Positions 1-6,123 of a stretch of 6,147 nt of DNA are shown here, piece by piece. The position numbers and the translations under genes were made by a program. The DNA is from Faecalimonas sp. GTDB lineage: Bacteria; Bacillota; Clostridia; Lachnospirales; Lachnospiraceae. Under the pieces are notes generated by a model. That model made no database searches, was not told the origin of the DNA, and worked only from the letters and a program-made list of their open reading frames with translations. The stretch's first letter is position 1. Each line of letters begins with the position of its first letter. The stretch lies in the NCBI GenBank assembly GCA_020024645.1, contig JAHHTN010000094.1, positions 1 through 6,147 on the forward strand, read 5' to 3'.

Positions 1-3
1 CAT
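1..3 (-). CDS. Start codon of a flanking minus-strand gene (continues outside the window)
   Basis: Only the ATG is present, so no product can be named. It is supported by the well-spaced AAAGGAG at 17-11. Its leader looks less AT-rich than the defence genes, which hints that it belongs to the host backbone and that the cassette was placed upstream of it. Confidence 0.45.
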
Positions 4-10
4 GGCGATT

Positions 11-17
11 CTCCTTT
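11..17 (-). promoter_or_regulatory. Ribosome binding site of the flanking gene
   Basis: AAAGGAG is placed seven bases before an ATG at positions 3-1 on the minus strand, an ideal Shine-Dalgarno arrangement. It shows that a gene begins at the window edge in the same direction as the cassette. Confidence 0.6.
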
Positions 18-48
18 CCGGCATTCCCGCCTATTTTCGTTACAGGGC

Positions 49-86
49 AAAGAGAGCCGCAGCAAATATCTGCTGCAGTTCTCTTT
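49..86. terminator. Strong hairpin between the operon and the flanking gene (terminator or leader attenuator)
   Basis: AAAGAGA (49-55) pairs with TCTCTTT (80-86), and GCAGCA (59-64) pairs with TGCTGC (71-76) around a six-base loop. The three positions between them give one G-U pair, one C-G pair and one mismatch, so the stem is almost continuous over 16 positions. It lies about 90 bases past the HNH stop. A/T-rich flanks could let it act in both directions, but there is no long U tract. Because only about 45 bases then separate it from the next ATG, it could instead sit in the 5' leader of that gene. No other gene or RNA is seen in 1-175. Confidence 0.5.
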
Positions 87-175
87 ACCTTATGTATTGT
101 AATTGGTATTTTGTCAGCTTTAATGTAAATGGTACAAACAAATGAGCATAAATGGTCGGTTTATCAATTGTAAAA

Positions 176-1015
176 CTATTCAGATAATAAACAATCTAAA
201 AAACCAGAACTATTAAGGATTCCCTCATATACACATGTTTCCCAATAATTATTTCCGTAATGTTTAGCCAATGAATCTAAACGGATATGTAAAGATTCCG
301 TAATATTCCTTTTTGACATCCCCATTTGGTGATTTACTTGAATTTCCTCTATTATTGGAGCAATTCGATCTAAAATGGAACTTTTATATTTGGAAAGTAA
401 AGACAGATTACTGAAATGGCTCCGTATTAGTCGAGAGCAATAGGTCTCTTTGCTAAACTTTAACAAGATATCAACAAGTGGCACAGCATCTGGTTCAATG
501 AAAGAAAAGCGGACAAAAAGGAATTGTTTTTCCGGTAGTGAATCATGATAAAAATGAATATAGTTCCTCTCTTTTTTTGAATTGAATACCGTAGTACTCT
601 TATCTGAATTACACTCTGAACAACACGGTACAAGATTGGGAATGTATACTGAAAACTCAGGATAATCGTCTTTATCAAAATAATGCTCTAGTGTGTTTGG
701 TCGACTTAGCATACAGTACGGACATTTTGTTTTCTGAGTAACTGATAATTTTTCAAACAGCAGATGACGTGCTTTTTTGAACTCAACATTGTCTCCGTAG
801 CAACTGATCAATTCTTTTTCCGAATCATTCCACTCACTTTTGGGAAGCGGAATAATCTTATCTAAATCAGTAAAATGATTTTCATAGAATTTATATCTGT
901 CATTTACTTTATCTCTAAGGGCTAAAAGCTTACCTCTAGCTGGTTGATGTTTTCGAGATACAATTTTATCCCACAAATCAATATTATCAATCTCTGGATA
1001 AGTGATGTTCCTCAT
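176..1015 (-). CDS. HNH endonuclease, Septu PtuB-like
   Basis: This 279-aa protein has a beta-beta-alpha-metal HNH nuclease core. CPYC (98-101) and CSEC (132-135) form the structural zinc site, LEHYFDK (109-115) gives the Glu-His pair expected to include the general base H111, and N127 (PNLVPCC) and N136 complete the H-N-N arrangement. YPEFSVYIPNL between them is characteristic of the PtuB-like group. The N-terminal ~90 residues are charged and helical; the C-terminal half is rich in hydrophobic and basic residues and could be the partner interface. It begins three bases after the ATPase stop, and its ribosome binding site GGAGGAA (1027-1021) is inside the end of that gene, so the two are made together. 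Expected action is ATPase-gated cleavage of invader nucleic acid. The HNH assignment is strong; the exact Septu subtype is not determined. Confidence 0.85.
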   Translation of the reverse strand: MRNITYPEIDNIDLWDKIVSRKHQPARGKLLALRDKVNDRYKFYENHFTDLDKIIPLPKSEWNDSEKELISCYGDNVEFKKARHLLFEKLSVTQKTKCPYCMLSRPNTLEHYFDKDDYPEFSVYIPNLVPCCSECNSDKSTTVFNSKKERNYIHFYHDSLPEKQFLFVRFSFIEPDAVPLVDILLKFSKETYCSRLIRSHFSNLSLLSKYKSSILDRIAPIIEEIQVNHQMGMSKRNITESLHIRLDSLAKHYGNNYWETCVYEGILNSSGFLDCLLSE

Positions 1016-1017
1016 TA

Positions 1018-2487
1018 CTATTCCTCCAAGCCATAGCAGCTTTTTAGATAAATTAGAGCATTTAAACCTAATCTACCATTAAATATATCAAGAATTTCTT
1101 GATATGACTTCTGCTCTGCCAATGAGTGGAGTACACTTTTAAAATTGCTTTCGTTATTTGTCACATCAAACACATCATGAATAATATTGTTTATGCTATT
1201 TCCAAAACATTCGATATCTGGTTTACGCACAGTAATAATATCATCCGTACGATCCAGAATTTGTATATACCGAGATGGAATTTCCTGTAACACTAGCGGT
1301 GAGTGTGTTGAAAATATCGCATAAGAATTGAATTCTTCCAAAAGCCTATTAAACATGCGTAAAACATTTGAAATTGCATTCGGATGAAGATGTATTTCGG
1401 GTTCATCAAAGAGAATAATAGACTCATTTTCAATATTGGCAATAAGCTCCGTTATGGTGCAAATCAGTATCTGTTGTCCAGAACTAAGATTAACATCTTC
1501 AAAATGTTCAGATGCAATTAATTTTACCGTGTTCTTGTGTTCTTCTTCCATAAGAACAGACAAAACATCTAACCAGATTTTTTCTCTCTGACGTGCTTTA
1601 ACTTGAAAATATGCATTTTGAAGATTTTGTTTGAGCTCGTCCAGCGATAAGGTTCCATGTTCACTTTGAATGCCACAATAAACATAGCTGAAAACAGAGC
1701 GGCTATCACTACTGCCCTCAGGGGGTTTTCTAAATCTATCAAAGGCACTATATGAAATAGACATAACTCTATCAACAGGAGGACGTTTGTCAGGAAAACT
1801 CTCAGGTTCTATGCTTTCGGTATATCCACTTAGTGAATTTGCTAGATGCGAAAGGATTTGAGTTTTTCCTGTGCCATTTTTTCCAATCAAAATGTTAATT
1901 CTATATGGAAGAAGATTCGTTTTATGAAAGTCAAAATTTAAAAAAATCGGTATTTCATCATAAGGAACCGTTACCTTGTAAATAAAAGAAATGTCCTTGT
2001 CCGTCGTTTCTTGGTCAGCGATAATATTCTTTGCTTCAGCTAAAGCTTTTTCTGCACCACTAAATCTCAAAAGAGATGATTGAACGCCCTTTTCATTTAT
2101 AAATTTATTTTTTATTTTATCGCAAATGGCGATGTCATTTAATCGTTCTAATATTGCTGTGTATTCTTTCGGCAAAAGTTCCTGTAACTTTCTATAGTAG
2201 GATAAATCCTGTCCTAACGAACAATAGGCCTCTTCTAATTGATCAATTCGCTCCCCTAAAAAGAACCTAGTGTGCTTTGAATAATTCTCTGTCCGATCCT
2301 GATCATTATTATAATAATAAATCTTCAAAAATCCAATTTCGTGAACCGCTTTTTGCTTATCACAATAGTACATACCAAAGGATGTACGATAGCTATAATC
2401 ATCCCAATTATCATAATTCAAGATGATTTTATTCCAATATTCTCCTTCTCGTGGAGGCCAAGTGCTATCAATCAACAATATTTCCAT
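1018..2487 (-). CDS. Septu PtuA-like / OLD-family ABC ATPase
   Basis: This 489-aa ATPase has all the motifs of an ABC-type domain of the OLD/RecF-like AAA group found in defence systems: Walker A GKNGTGKT (202-209, preceded by INILI), Q-loop region SYSAFDRF (245-252), signature NLSSGQQ (333-339), Walker B SIILFDEPE (356-364) with intact catalytic Glu, and H-loop STHSP (393-397). No TOPRIM domain follows, so it is not an OLD nuclease; the nuclease is the next gene. About 190 residues precede Walker A and form a separate N-terminal region of unknown role. ATP binding or hydrolysis is thought to control the HNH partner, as in Septu PtuA-PtuB. GAGGAG (2502-2497) lies nine bases before the ATG. 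The last three codons contain the Shine-Dalgarno of the HNH gene. The ATPase family is secure; the label 'PtuA-like' rests on the partner. Confidence 0.82.
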   Translation of the reverse strand: MEILLIDSTWPPREGEYWNKIILNYDNWDDYSYRTSFGMYYCDKQKAVHEIGFLKIYYYNNDQDRTENYSKHTRFFLGERIDQLEEAYCSLGQDLSYYRKLQELLPKEYTAILERLNDIAICDKIKNKFINEKGVQSSLLRFSGAEKALAEAKNIIADQETTDKDISFIYKVTVPYDEIPIFLNFDFHKTNLLPYRINILIGKNGTGKTQILSHLANSLSGYTESIEPESFPDKRPPVDRVMSISYSAFDRFRKPPEGSSDSRSVFSYVYCGIQSEHGTLSLDELKQNLQNAYFQVKARQREKIWLDVLSVLMEEEHKNTVKLIASEHFEDVNLSSGQQILICTITELIANIENESIILFDEPEIHLHPNAISNVLRMFNRLLEEFNSYAIFSTHSPLVLQEIPSRYIQILDRTDDIITVRKPDIECFGNSINNIIHDVFDVTNNESNFKSVLHSLAEQKSYQEILDIFNGRLGLNALIYLKSCYGLEE

Positions 2488-2500
2488 AATACGCTACTCC

Positions 2501-2695
2501 TCACATATTTGATGGATTTGCCTCTAAGTAAGATAGCAAATCATCGTCAATCTCGATGTTTACAAGTGATAATTTGTCGATGATATTTGTTATCAGCCGT
2601 TCTTCAAGCGATGCATTTATGATTGAAACGGCTTTAGAAAAATTAGATTAAACTGTTACTTTTCTTTTATATACGAACCTATTAGACTGCATCAT
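2501..2695 (-). pseudogene. Small ORF between the two modules, interrupted by one in-frame TAA
   Basis: From tandem ATGs (2695 and 2692), overlapping the last codons of the ABC-3C ATPase, one frame runs to TGA at 2503-2501, just before the next gene. It is interrupted only by TAA at 2650-2648. Without it the product would be 64 residues. The part before the stop is short and basic (MMQSNRFVYKRKVTV). The 48 residues after it look like real protein, amphipathic and acidic at the end, for example ASLEERLITNIIDKL and IEIDDDLLSYLEANP. Its TGA is embedded in the GAGGAG that serves the following ATPase gene, as expected for an operon member. Upstream, only a weak AGGGA precedes the ATG. I do not recognise a family. 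It may be a small accessory or regulatory gene killed by a nonsense mutation, or the remnant of a longer one. Confidence 0.5.
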
Positions 2696-3992
2696 CAATA
2701 AATCCCTGTGGCAACCCATTATGTTCATCCGAATCAAATTCAGCAACAACACATTCGGCTGGTATAATATCCGGATAGCCATTATTAACAACTATCACTT
2801 GCACCTGATCTTTATATGTCTCAGAAATTGTACAAAGATAATTCATCGTTGCATTAAAAATTTTCTCATCCTTGAACTCATTGTTTTCACTTTCTGCTGC
2901 TTGGGCACCTAAATTCTTCCGCGGAGAATCTATGATCAGTAAGCCAGGATGGTTAAATCCTTCACTTACTCCAACAAATAATATAGAAAGATAATATGCT
3001 ATTGTAATCAGCGTTACGCCAGCTAGGCTTCCAATATCATCATATTTTCGTCCTCTGACATAGGGCAAATATGACTTGTCATCAATATATGCGGATGATA
3101 ATTTAGGATATTGAAATGCAGAGAGTGCGTCCTCAAAAGCATCTGACAGTCGAATTAGCACATTGTCCTTATCTATCGTATTTTGTGTTAGTGTTTTGAT
3201 GTTATTACGAATACTCTGAATAGCATCTTCTTTTCCAGTTATTAGTTTCTGATACCTTTCGACCTGTTCAAACATCTGGAGTTCTTTCTGTATCTCAATT
3301 AGCAACCGATTTTTCCTACCAATCTCATAATTATAATATTCAATTTGTTTGATATAAGGATTGATATAATCCATTGATAATTGTCCTAGTTCTACTGCCG
3401 CTTCATGAAGGCACACTCTTATCTGATTCTCTTCTTTGATTTGTTCATCGAGCTTTAGGTCTTCTTTTTCTATAAAATGCAATAGCTCTTTCGACTTGCG
3501 CCGTAAAATCGTTATATCTTTTTTCAATAAGACTATTTCACTAGATTCAGTACTGGCTTCATTTCCACACAAACAGCAAATATTCGGATCATGACCTTGC
3601 TGGATAGGCTGCAAACAATTGGGGCAAAATTTGAACTCAAATCGATTGAATACCAGATACCCTTCTATAGCTAACTCCTTTTTCTCAATTTCGCTGGTGT
3701 ACTGATTATAGAGTAGTTGCAATTTACCCAAGTATTGTTTCTGTGCATTTTTTTCTTCTAATTTTTTTTGCAGATCACATTGCAAGGCATTGATTCTTTT
3801 TCTCAATTCTGTCAAAGCATCACTTTTATACTCTTTTTGGTTTTTGGCGCTAGACAAATCGCGTTGCAACTCAAATATTTCATTCTGTATAGTTTGTTCT
3901 GCCCTTCCACAATCTGCAACATTTTGAATATCAATGCTTTTAAGGAAATCCTGAATTCCCTGTAGTTGAAGAGTCAGAGCTTTTAATTCATC
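2682..3992 (-). CDS. ABC-3C SMC/Rad50-like ATPase, C-terminal part (-1 frame: coiled coil, zinc motif, signature, Walker B)
   Basis: Read in the -1 frame from the slippery site, these 436 residues complete the ATPase (634 aa in total). In fused numbering: a coiled coil runs to about 310; a zinc-binding knuckle has CPNC (C321, C324) and CCLC (C337, C340); a returning coiled coil spans about 350-480; an ABC-signature-like GSLAG lies at 519-523; and Walker B LLIID at 549-553 is followed by SP instead of the usual Glu. The order matches an SMC/Rad50 ATPase folded back on its coiled coil with a zinc element near the tip. There is no ATG and no ribosome binding site at the beginning of this frame; the first possible initiator is a TTG at 3869 without Shine-Dalgarno, and the coding sense clearly extends upstream of it to 3992. 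So this is not an independent gene but the rest of the ATPase. Confidence 0.82.
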   Translation of the reverse strand, partial: DELKALTLQLQGIQDFLKSIDIQNVADCGRAEQTIQNEIFELQRDLSSAKNQKEYKSDALTELRKRINALQCDLQKKLEEKNAQKQYLGKLQLLYNQYTSEIEKKELAIEGYLVFNRFEFKFCPNCLQPIQQGHDPNICCLCGNEASTESSEIVLLKKDITILRRKSKELLHFIEKEDLKLDEQIKEENQIRVCLHEAAVELGQLSMDYINPYIKQIEYYNYEIGRKNRLLIEIQKELQMFEQVERYQKLITGKEDAIQSIRNNIKTLTQNTIDKDNVLIRLSDAFEDALSAFQYPKLSSAYIDDKSYLPYVRGRKYDDIGSLAGVTLITIAYYLSILFVGVSEGFNHPGLLIIDSPRKNLGAQAAESENNEFKDEKIFNATMNYLCTISETYKDQVQVIVVNNGYPDIIPAECVVAEFDSDEHNGLPQGFIDDAV

Positions 3993-4585
3993 TTTTTTTG
4001 CTCTACACTTGATTTTAGTTGTTCTAGCCCTTTGTCATAGATATTAAAAAGAATTTCAAATGTTGCCTTACGTTTAAAATTCTTTTCCCACGATTTTTCA
4101 CCCAAAATATCTTCGTTGTCAATTTCTGTTTGTTTTATGTAGCAGTATTTGAAAACATCACGAAAACTAAAAGCTTGACCGGAAATAGAAAAATCAGTGA
4201 GCCCCATCTTTTCAATCAAAAAAGCTGATAACGATTTAGGATTGCTGGGACCATCTACTTCCATCCGATTATGAAACAAAAACTTTTCTTTTTCATTATC
4301 CCATTGTTCAACAATAATAGGTTCTTTGAATTCGAACAATCTTCGTCTTATAAGGTATTTTTCCGTTCCGATATATAGCACTAATTCAACATGAGAACAG
4401 GAGTTTCCAATCTCTATATAAGATTTATGACCTTTCAAACCAAGTGCATAATCAATCATTTCGAGAATGGCAGTCTTCCCAGTAGAAGTTGGGCCAGAGA
4501 TCAAATTGAAACCATTCTTAAAATGTATCGAATAATTTTTTCGATTTCCGAGTAAGGTTAATGAAACAAACTTAAGTTTTATCAT
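3983..4585 (-). CDS. ABC-3C SMC/Rad50-like ATPase, N-terminal part (zero frame, ends after slippery site)
   Basis: This 200-aa frame encodes the N-terminal half of an ABC/SMC-type ATPase. It opens with a beta-strand and the Walker A motif GPTSTGKT at residues 31-38, followed by IDYALG, typical of the Rad50/DUF3732-like ATPases of ABC-3C loci. The Q-loop is probably Q152 (YIKQTEID), and the start of the coiled coil follows from about residue 185. It ends abruptly: after residue 198 it crosses A AAA AAG (3998-3992) and meets TAA two codons later. Alone it lacks signature motif and Walker B, so it cannot form a complete nucleotide-binding domain. The frame continues in -1 through 2682 to give 634 aa. 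The start at 4585 shares one base with the upstream stop, with AGAGGAAG before it. Either this is a recoded gene that also yields a short form, or a frameshift mutation. Confidence 0.82.
   Translation of the reverse strand: MIKLKFVSLTLLGNRKNYSIHFKNGFNLISGPTSTGKTAILEMIDYALGLKGHKSYIEIGNSCSHVELVLYIGTEKYLIRRRLFEFKEPIIVEQWDNEKEKFLFHNRMEVDGPSNPKSLSAFLIEKMGLTDFSISGQAFSFRDVFKYCYIKQTEIDNEDILGEKSWEKNFKRKATFEILFNIYDKGLEQLKSSVEQKKMN
3992..3998 (-). other. A AAA AAG slippery heptamer: candidate programmed -1 frameshift site
   Basis: Zero-frame codons are CAA AAA AAG ATG AAT TAA. The phase fits the classical X XXY YYZ heptamer A AAA AAG, the same one used by E. coli dnaX. A -1 slip moves directly into the open frame encoding the rest of the ATPase, and the zero-frame stop follows two codons later. 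Stimulators are weak: there is no Shine-Dalgarno about ten bases upstream (the nearest AAAGGG is nearly 30 bases away), and downstream only a 5-bp stem (CTCTG 3979-3975 with CAGGG 3962-3958, one G-U pair). The run of seven A could also cause RNA-polymerase slippage, or be one base short through mutation or sequencing error. Confidence 0.6.
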
Positions 4586-5067
4586 TATACCGTCACTTCC
4601 TCTCTTCTCATACCAGTCCTTGATTTTTCTTCAATCATCTGCTCAATTTTTCTATCTGACAATTTTGCAACTGTAGGTACTAGTTGATTTGCCAAGTCCA
4701 CTAGATGTTTTTTATAGCCATTATGAATAGTATCTAATGCATTTGTCCCTAAATCAGTAATGGTGAAAAAAGGACCACTTTTATCAAAAGTTTTCTCAAT
4801 AAAACACTTAGCTTGTAAGTAAGACAAACACTGCCGATATCGAATTAGGTCAGGGTGCCAATGAAAAAAAGCATAGTACTCATCAACGTTCCACTGTATA
4901 TTTTGCGTATGGTTTTCTCCGAACATTGTACATGGGAATTTTAAGAAGTAATCGTATAGCTTAATTTTACTCTCCGTCATTTTTATGGTTTTTCGATTTT
5001 TAGTGGCATTTAAAAGGATTAGGATTCTAACAGAATCGTTTATATAATCGGAAAAATTAATTTCCAT
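4585..5067 (-). CDS. ABC-3C system middle component (small winged-helix-like adaptor)
   Basis: This protein of about 160 aa (163 if the upstream ATG at 5076 is used) has no enzymatic motif. The pattern ESKIKLYDYFLKFP, then a basic helical stretch (LIRYRQCLSYLQAKCFIEK), a turn with hydrophobic strands (PFFTITDLG) and a helical tail (YKKHLVDLANQLVPTVAKL) reads as a winged-helix-like fold. It resembles the 'middle component' families that sit between effector and ATPase in ABC-3C loci; which numbered family it belongs to cannot be settled by eye. Its role there is thought to be coupling effector and ATPase, possibly with DNA contact. It overlaps the effector gene by 11 bases and shares its final A with the ATPase start (TAATG), so all three are translationally coupled. 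The assignment rests largely on context plus the helix-strand pattern. Confidence 0.7.
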   Translation of the reverse strand: MEINFSDYINDSVRILILLNATKNRKTIKMTESKIKLYDYFLKFPCTMFGENHTQNIQWNVDEYYAFFHWHPDLIRYRQCLSYLQAKCFIEKTFDKSGPFFTITDLGTNALDTIHNGYKKHLVDLANQLVPTVAKLSDRKIEQMIEEKSRTGMRREEVTV

Positions 5068-6040
5068 TATTTCCATTCCTCCCTAAATATATATCAAGCT
5101 GCTCTTTATAATTTCTTAACCATCCGATACTACACTCTTCTGCCCATTGATGTAAAATCCCCTTTTTTGCCGATAGACTCACTTCTGGTAAAGGTGTACA
5201 CCTCAAAGAAGTTGTATCGGCATCTTCAATTCGCTCATACACACGAGTAAGGAGATCATTTCCGTCATCGTCACTTTGGTATCTACGATATTGCGTTTCC
5301 CAGTAGGTATATACTTTCCGTTTTAAATTATTCAGTAGTCGGACAGATTCAGGGACACCTTTACTTTTGATAGCATATTCTGCGAATTCAGCCGTAAAAA
5401 AATCCCTCTTACATCCATCTATCATTGCAATATTCGCATTTTCAAGCTTTTTAACAAAAATCATATCATCATAATCTGCTGGTTCTATATCTGTCAAATC
5501 CGCAATAATTTCCTGTGATAGTCGTTCCTTCTCACTTTGAATATTAGATAAAATCTCATCAAGTTTCATTCTGATATCTTCATCAAACTCCTGATTATAA
5601 ATATCATATTTTTTAAGTTCCGAAATTAGATAAGAGCCATCAAACAAAGATATATCTATTGAATGAATTTTTTCCTGCTCACCTCGCCAATTGCTCCACC
5701 ATTTGAATTCCGAAACACTTAGGCAACAAGGAACACATAGTATCCACTTCTTCATACTATACTTATCCGAACTAATCGCAGTAGTAAACGAGTCTTTTAT
5801 TTGTGCCTTCTGCGAACTATTAATTCCATCAATAAAGTACTTACACTGATAATTTTCAATCGGAGCATTGAAGTCGCCTACTAAAATATCAATACCACCG
5901 TCTCCCTGCGTCACACGAATATTATGTGCATCGTTTTTAAATTTACTTTGTAGCAATCGAGTGCAAATTTTCTCAAATATATCTCGTGCACCAGCATCAC
6001 CATGCTTTTCTCTGAGATAACGGAAATCCCTTTCCATCAT
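5057..6040 (-). CDS. Mrr-like restriction endonuclease with ABC-3C C-terminal domain (effector of an ABC-three-component system)
   Basis: This 327-aa protein is the predicted DNA-cleaving effector of the operon. Residues about 18-70 look like the core of a PD-(D/E)xK nuclease of the Mrr type: an early Glu (FEKIC, E23), GDGGID at 46-51 supplying the metal-binding Asp (D51), then QCK at 65-67, the Q-x-K variant typical of Mrr-like enzymes. The C-terminal third (about 205-315) resembles the C-terminal domains of ABC-3C effectors, ending in SAKKGILHQWAEECSIGWL, which fits their KG-x-x-H-x-(L/W)-A-(N/E)-x-x-x-x-W pattern. That domain is thought to dock the effector to its ATPase and middle-component partners. 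The segment between them is acidic and probably a linker. Two ATGs lie in tandem (6040 and 6037); AGGAGAGG (6051-6044) serves either, so the start is uncertain by one residue. The 3' end overlaps the next gene, indicating coupled translation. The substrate is unknown. The architecture is fairly secure; the defence role is inferred. Confidence 0.8.
   Translation of the reverse strand: MMERDFRYLREKHGDAGARDIFEKICTRLLQSKFKNDAHNIRVTQGDGGIDILVGDFNAPIENYQCKYFIDGINSSQKAQIKDSFTTAISSDKYSMKKWILCVPCCLSVSEFKWWSNWRGEQEKIHSIDISLFDGSYLISELKKYDIYNQEFDEDIRMKLDEILSNIQSEKERLSQEIIADLTDIEPADYDDMIFVKKLENANIAMIDGCKRDFFTAEFAEYAIKSKGVPESVRLLNNLKRKVYTYWETQYRRYQSDDDGNDLLTRVYERIEDADTTSLRCTPLPEVSLSAKKGILHQWAEECSIGWLRNYKEQLDIYLGRNGNNGN
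5060..5077 (-). repeat. Perfect tandem duplication of a 9-bp unit at a gene junction
   Basis: The unit AATGGAAAT occurs twice without a gap. The copies add one Asn-Gly-Asn triplet to the effector's C-terminus (…NGNNGN) and place two in-frame ATG codons at the start of the next gene. The length is a multiple of three, so neither reading frame is broken. It may be a replication-slippage duplication. Confidence 0.75.
5078..5084 (-). promoter_or_regulatory. Ribosome binding site deciding the start of the middle-component gene
   Basis: AGGGAGG lies inside the last codons of the effector gene. The first in-frame ATG (5076) begins only one base after it, too close for normal initiation, while the second ATG (5067) is ten bases away, at the edge of the usable range. 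This favours 5067 as the start. Confidence 0.6.
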
Positions 6041-6094
6041 TAACCTCTCCTTGTGTGAAAATGACCAAATACAACCATTGTTTGCGTTATTTTT

Positions 6095-6123
6095 ATTGTA
6101 TCAAACAAAAAATTATATTTCAA
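6095..6123 (-). promoter_or_regulatory. Predicted sigma-70/sigma-A promoter of the defence operon
   Basis: On the minus strand TTGAAA (6123-6118) is followed, after exactly 17 bases, by TACAAT (6100-6095). Each box differs from consensus at one position. Transcription would start near 6088, leaving a leader of about 48 bases before the first gene. An imperfect inverted repeat (6084-6066) lies just downstream of the predicted start and could be an operator, but it is weak. No other equally good promoter was found inside the cassette, which supports a single transcription unit. This is a sequence match only. Confidence 0.7.

Noticed and set aside
2341..2583. Plus-strand open frame of about 80 codons
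   Set aside because: It lies mostly antisense to the PtuA-like gene, has no ribosome binding site and no protein-like motif. It is a shadow of the AT-rich minus-strand genes. The same applies to the short plus-strand frames near 2721-2912 and 3768-3965, and to the minus-strand frames at 460-678 and 1569-1775.
2488..2700. Retron msr-msd or other structured RNA, because PtuAB pairs can be retron effectors
   Set aside because: No reverse transcriptase is present in the window, and I see no long inverted repeats or stable stem in this gap. A protein-coding remnant explains it better.
2640..2700. Internal promoter for the Septu-like pair
   Set aside because: TATATA/TATAAA-like boxes occur, but the nearest TTGATG is 19 to 21 bases away. 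The match is too poor in so AT-rich a region.
2682..3869. The C-terminal ATPase frame as an independent gene starting at TTG 3869
   Set aside because: No Shine-Dalgarno is present, the initiator is a TTG, and coiled-coil coding sense continues upstream in the same frame to the slippery site. It lacks Walker A on its own.
6066..6084. Imperfect inverted repeat CAAA-TA-CAA-CCA-TTG-TTTG after the promoter as an operator
   Set aside because: It has only seven base pairs with a two-base bulge, no regulator gene is visible in the window, and such repeats arise easily by chance here.
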